A DNA stretch of 64,000 nt from Diaporthe sp. PMI_573. Lineage: Eukaryota > Ascomycota > Sordariomycetes > Diaporthales > Diaporthaceae. Below are positions 63,963 through 64,000 of the stretch, in pieces (position 1 is the first letter of the stretch; every line of letters starts with the position of its first letter). The notes below the pieces were generated by a model that saw only the letters and a list, made by a program, of their open reading frames with translations, was not told the DNA's origin and made no database searches. The position numbers and the translations under genes were made by a program. The stretch lies in the NCBI GenBank assembly GCA_021399435.1, contig JAJTUP010000035.1, positions 715,685 to 779,684 of the forward strand. Direction: 5' to 3'.

Positions 63963-64000
63963 ACAGCCACACGGCCTCAATAGTCAGAACATGAACGGAG

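Noticed and set aside
1..64000. Starship captain (DUF3435 tyrosine recombinase) or Helitron
   Set aside because: I looked for the characteristic tyrosine-recombinase and Rep/helicase blocks and saw none on either strand.

Overview
The window looks like a transposon-rich, gene-poor accessory or subtelomeric stretch of a filamentous ascomycete, probably a sordariomycete. The grounds are short GT-AG introns of about 45-100 nt with CTAA/CTGAC-like branch sites, HET-domain and NACHT-ankyrin genes, fungal hAT, pogo, piggyBac, Tc1-mariner, MULE and Ty3/gypsy sequences, and TGG-to-TAG/TGA changes that fit RIP-type mutation. No prokaryotic operon, CRISPR array or virus genome is visible. The species cannot be named from the sequence alone.

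Layout. 0.3-11.7 kb is a graveyard: a pogo C-terminus, a MULE N-terminus, then three truncated genes joined end to end (ankyrin/NACHT and a GH43-like secreted protein), an old hAT, a second hAT split by a 2.2-kb piggyBac-like element with 42-bp inverted repeats, and the 3' end of a gypsy element (chromodomain, polypurine tract, LTR). 12-15 kb holds a small gene and a 491-codon chimera joining a fungal protein of unknown function to a pogo transposase C-terminus with a CCHC knuckle. 15-20.5 kb is sparse, with one ankyrin gene and one predicted secreted protein. 21-27.4 kb carries two large HET-domain genes on the same strand, separated by a solo LTR with a 5-bp target duplication. 28.7-31.4 kb is a third hAT, an inverted-repeat MITE, a pogo fragment and a broken alpha/beta-hydrolase. 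32-40.4 kb holds small, partly broken genes, a Tc1-mariner transposase with one frameshift, and a cluster of perfect palindromes. 41-46 kb has a J-domain gene, an RNase H fragment and another solo LTR. 48.7-50.5 kb is a 2OG-Fe(II)-oxygenase-like gene that appears to lack its metal ligands. 53-55 kb has a three-exon unknown gene with one frameshift and a tRNA-like gene. 56.8-59.8 kb is a hAT element whose three-exon transposase is intact. 60.7-62.4 kb is an intact four-exon membrane-anchored alpha/beta-hydrolase.

How the parts relate. Host genes that look intact are the two HET genes (the HET family acts in self/non-self recognition), the alpha/beta-hydrolase, the secreted protein, the J-domain protein and a four-helix membrane protein. 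Almost everything else is transposon, often nested or truncated at junctions with other transposons. This points to repeated insertion and ectopic recombination rather than one functional cluster. The items most worth following up are the host-transposon chimera, the possibly autonomous hAT, the piggyBac element one base away from an open frame, the odd tRNA and the ligand-less oxygenase.
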